Shown: one piece after another, positions 31,241 to 32,792 of the stretch
Layout of the letters: each line of letters opens with the position of its first letter
Numbering within the stretch: the first letter of the stretch is position 1
Source: Candidatus Marinamargulisbacteria bacterium SCGC AG-343-D04
GTDB lineage: Bacteria > Margulisbacteria > Marinamargulisbacteria > GCA-2716485 > GCA-002719695
DNA length: 32,792 bases
Direction of reading: 5' to 3'
NCBI GenBank assembly: GCA_003265885.1
Contig: QFBQ01000017.1
Location: 1 to 32,792 of the forward strand
Notes under the pieces: model-generated
The model's input: only the letters and a program-made list of their open reading frames with translations
What the model was told of the DNA's origin: nothing
Database searches by the model: none
Program-made: the position numbers and the translations under genes

Positions 31241-31913
31241 TACACAAAAAACGTTTATCTTTGCCATAGGAATGTGCTTAGTGTGTAGTATTGCATTAAC
31301 CTCAGCAAATGTGGGATTAAAAGAGAGGCAGCAGCTAAATGTTAAAATAGATCAGCAAAAAAATATTTTAAAATCCTTAGGATTATTTTCTTCGGAAGTA
31401 TCTTATTCTGGAGAAGAAATTCAAAATATGTATGAAACGAAGGTGAAAAGTGCATATCTGAATAATGATGGTATTATTACAGAGTCTGTAACTGATAACC
31501 CTATTTTTATTGTAGGTAGCGAAGATAGTATTGAGAAGTATTCAATTCCATTTAAGGCTTATGGTTTATGGAGTTGGGTATATGGTTATTTAGCGTTAAA
31601 GGGGGATGGTAATACGATTATAGGGATGACTGTTTATAGTCATGCAGAAACACCTGGATTAGGTGGGGAAGTAGAGAAATCGTGGTTTCAAGAGCAGTTT
31701 GTAGGAAAAAAGATAACGGATATAAAAGGAAGATTTGTATCAATCGGTGTTGCAAAAGGAAAAGCGAAAGAAAGTGTTTCAGAAGATAAATTAGCGCATT
31801 ATATAGATGGTATCAGTGGAGCTACTGTAACGAGTAAAGGTGTAGAGAAATATTTGAAGATAGATTTGAAAAAATATGAAAAATTATCGGCCAGATTAAG
31901 AAGAGGTGCATGA
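31230..31913 (+). CDS. nqrC: Na+-NQR subunit C
   Basis: A single N-terminal membrane helix (about 8-28) anchors a periplasmic FMN domain. HAETPGLGGEVEKSWFQEQFVGK and DGISGATVTSKGV, with the FMN-binding threonine at 199 (SGAT), are visible. The 227 aa are slightly shorter than the ~255 aa of Vibrio. Confidence 0.95.
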   Translation: MLSSTQKTFIFAIGMCLVCSIALTSANVGLKERQQLNVKIDQQKNILKSLGLFSSEVSYSGEEIQNMYETKVKSAYLNNDGIITESVTDNPIFIVGSEDSIEKYSIPFKAYGLWSWVYGYLALKGDGNTIIGMTVYSHAETPGLGGEVEKSWFQEQFVGKKITDIKGRFVSIGVAKGKAKESVSEDKLAHYIDGISGATVTSKGVEKYLKIDLKKYEKLSARLRRGA

Positions 31914-32536
31914 TGAAGAGTTTATTTAAGACTCAAGCGTACAAAACATTTAAAAAACCTTTAGTAGAAGCAAATCCTGTTTCAATAGCTATTTTGGGAA
32001 TTTGCTCGGCGTTAGCTGTTACTACGCAGATGATCCCATCTATTGTGATGGTTCTTGCGATGACAACAGTTTTAACCTTCTCAAATATTACAATTTCTAT
32101 TCTTAGAAATATCATACCTAAAAATATTCGAATTATTGTAGAGTTGGTTGTGATTTCGACCTTGGTTATTTTGGCGGATCAAGTGTTAAAGGCGTATATG
32201 TTTGATGTAAGCAAACAGCTTAGTGTTTTTGTGGGGCTTATTATTACCAATTGCATTATTATGGGAAGAGCAGAGGCGTTTGCCTTAGCAAATGGTCCAT
32301 GGTTATCGATGTGGGATGGATTGGGGAATGGCTTAGGATATGGGTATATTTTAATTGTTGTTTCTTTTTTTAGAGAATTGCTGGGGTCTGGTAATTTAAT
32401 GGGAATTAAAGTAATTCCGGAAGTATTTTATGAGAGTGGGTATGTTGATATGGGGATAATGTTGTTAGCACCAGGGGTGTTTATTGTCATTGGTTTATTG
32501 GTCTGGGGACAGAATGTGTTAACCAAGAAAACCTAG
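31910..32536 (+). CDS. nqrD: Na+-NQR subunit D
   Basis: This 208-aa membrane protein has about six helices and the NqrD/RnfE signatures NPVSIAILGICSALAVTT, LRNIIPKNIRIIVELVVIST and LGLII-type TNCIIMGRAEAFA, which hold the cysteines of the intramembrane iron site. It overlaps nqrC by 4 nt and is followed by nqrE after 9 nt. Confidence 0.96.
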   Translation: MMKSLFKTQAYKTFKKPLVEANPVSIAILGICSALAVTTQMIPSIVMVLAMTTVLTFSNITISILRNIIPKNIRIIVELVVISTLVILADQVLKAYMFDVSKQLSVFVGLIITNCIIMGRAEAFALANGPWLSMWDGLGNGLGYGYILIVVSFFRELLGSGNLMGIKVIPEVFYESGYVDMGIMLLAPGVFIVIGLLVWGQNVLTKKT

Positions 32537-32545
32537 GAGTTATAG

Positions 32546-32792
32546 ATGTTTGAGCACTTATTGAGTTTAGCAATTGAATCTATTTTTATTAACAATATAT
32601 TATTGGCGATGTTTTTGGGGATGTGCTCTTTTTTAGGGTGTGCTAAGAATATAAAGACTGCAACAGGATTAGGATTAGCGGTTATTTTTGTGTTAACGAT
32701 TACAACGCCTGTGAATTGGGCGATTAATCATTTCTTTTTACAGCCAGGGGCCTTGGCGTGGATGGGATTTCCTGAGGTTGATTTAAGCTTTT
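32546..32792 (+). CDS. nqrE: Na+-NQR subunit E (cut by window end)
   Basis: The first 82 codons are present. They begin MFEHLLSLAIESIFINNILL and contain FLGMCSFLGCAKNIKTATGLG, the NqrE/RnfA signature whose cysteine helps bind the iron centre between D and E. AGGAG lies 6 nt before the ATG. nqrF, which would carry FAD and a [2Fe-2S] cluster, is expected beyond the window. Confidence 0.93.
   Translation, partial: MFEHLLSLAIESIFINNILLAMFLGMCSFLGCAKNIKTATGLGLAVIFVLTITTPVNWAINHFFLQPGALAWMGFPEVDLSF

Noticed and set aside
28710..32792. Rnf complex, suggested by the two cluster motifs in the first subunit
   Set aside because: Gene order A-B-C-D-E, subunit lengths and the N-terminus are those of Nqr; Rnf operons start with rnfC or rnfA-B and encode the RnfB ferredoxin subunit.

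Overview
The window is about 33 kb of low-GC, densely coded bacterial DNA. A MotB-type peptidoglycan-binding protein, a lipoprotein, several exported proteins and a Na+-translocating NQR operon point to a Gram-negative-type, sodium-using bacterium. I could not place the lineage. The gene mix and the lack of close matches to model organisms would suit an uncultivated or candidate phylum, but that is a guess.

Left part (1-7383): a GC-rich, strongly structured non-coding stretch and an unrecognised 268-aa gene (minus strand) precede a compact four-gene locus on the plus strand. The locus encodes an exported TPR protein, a membrane-anchored hybrid of a truncated FliF-like periplasmic part with FliG middle and C-terminal domains, MotA and MotB. 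No filament, hook, export or FliM/FliN gene is present. This looks like a stripped-down ion-driven motor and is the strongest candidate here for an undescribed system. rho follows, convergent.

Middle (7384-22083): a catabolic operon (MmsA-like semialdehyde dehydrogenase, class III aminotransferase, Na+/solute symporter) fits beta-alanine or a similar omega-amino acid. Next come an exported protein of unknown function and tRNA-Thr(GGT)-tuf. A transposase-like remnant and two related direct repeats then flank an AAC(3)-fold acetyltransferase and a DUF4910-type peptidase-like protein. A GlcD-type FAD oxidase, the three-subunit proton-translocating transhydrogenase (pntAA-pntAB-pntB) and a convergent ferredoxin-nadA pair follow.

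Right part (22305-32792): a lipoprotein with a G9 tract near its start is coupled to an exported subtilisin. After it lies a tandem array of three ~600-bp repeats on the minus strand, which looks non-coding at first sight. Each unit carries a conserved 53-55 aa peptide gene with a strong ribosome binding site, a hairpin terminator and a long structured leader whose stem shows compensatory changes between copies. This is the second candidate for an undescribed system. A Cache-HAMP sensor without an output domain, rlmN, a DUF4342-like protein and nqrABCDE (nqrE cut by the window end) complete the window.

Together the genes give a sodium/proton economy (NQR, Pnt, Na+ symporter, MotAB). Two lineage-specific modules, the mini-motor and the peptide array, remain without a known function.
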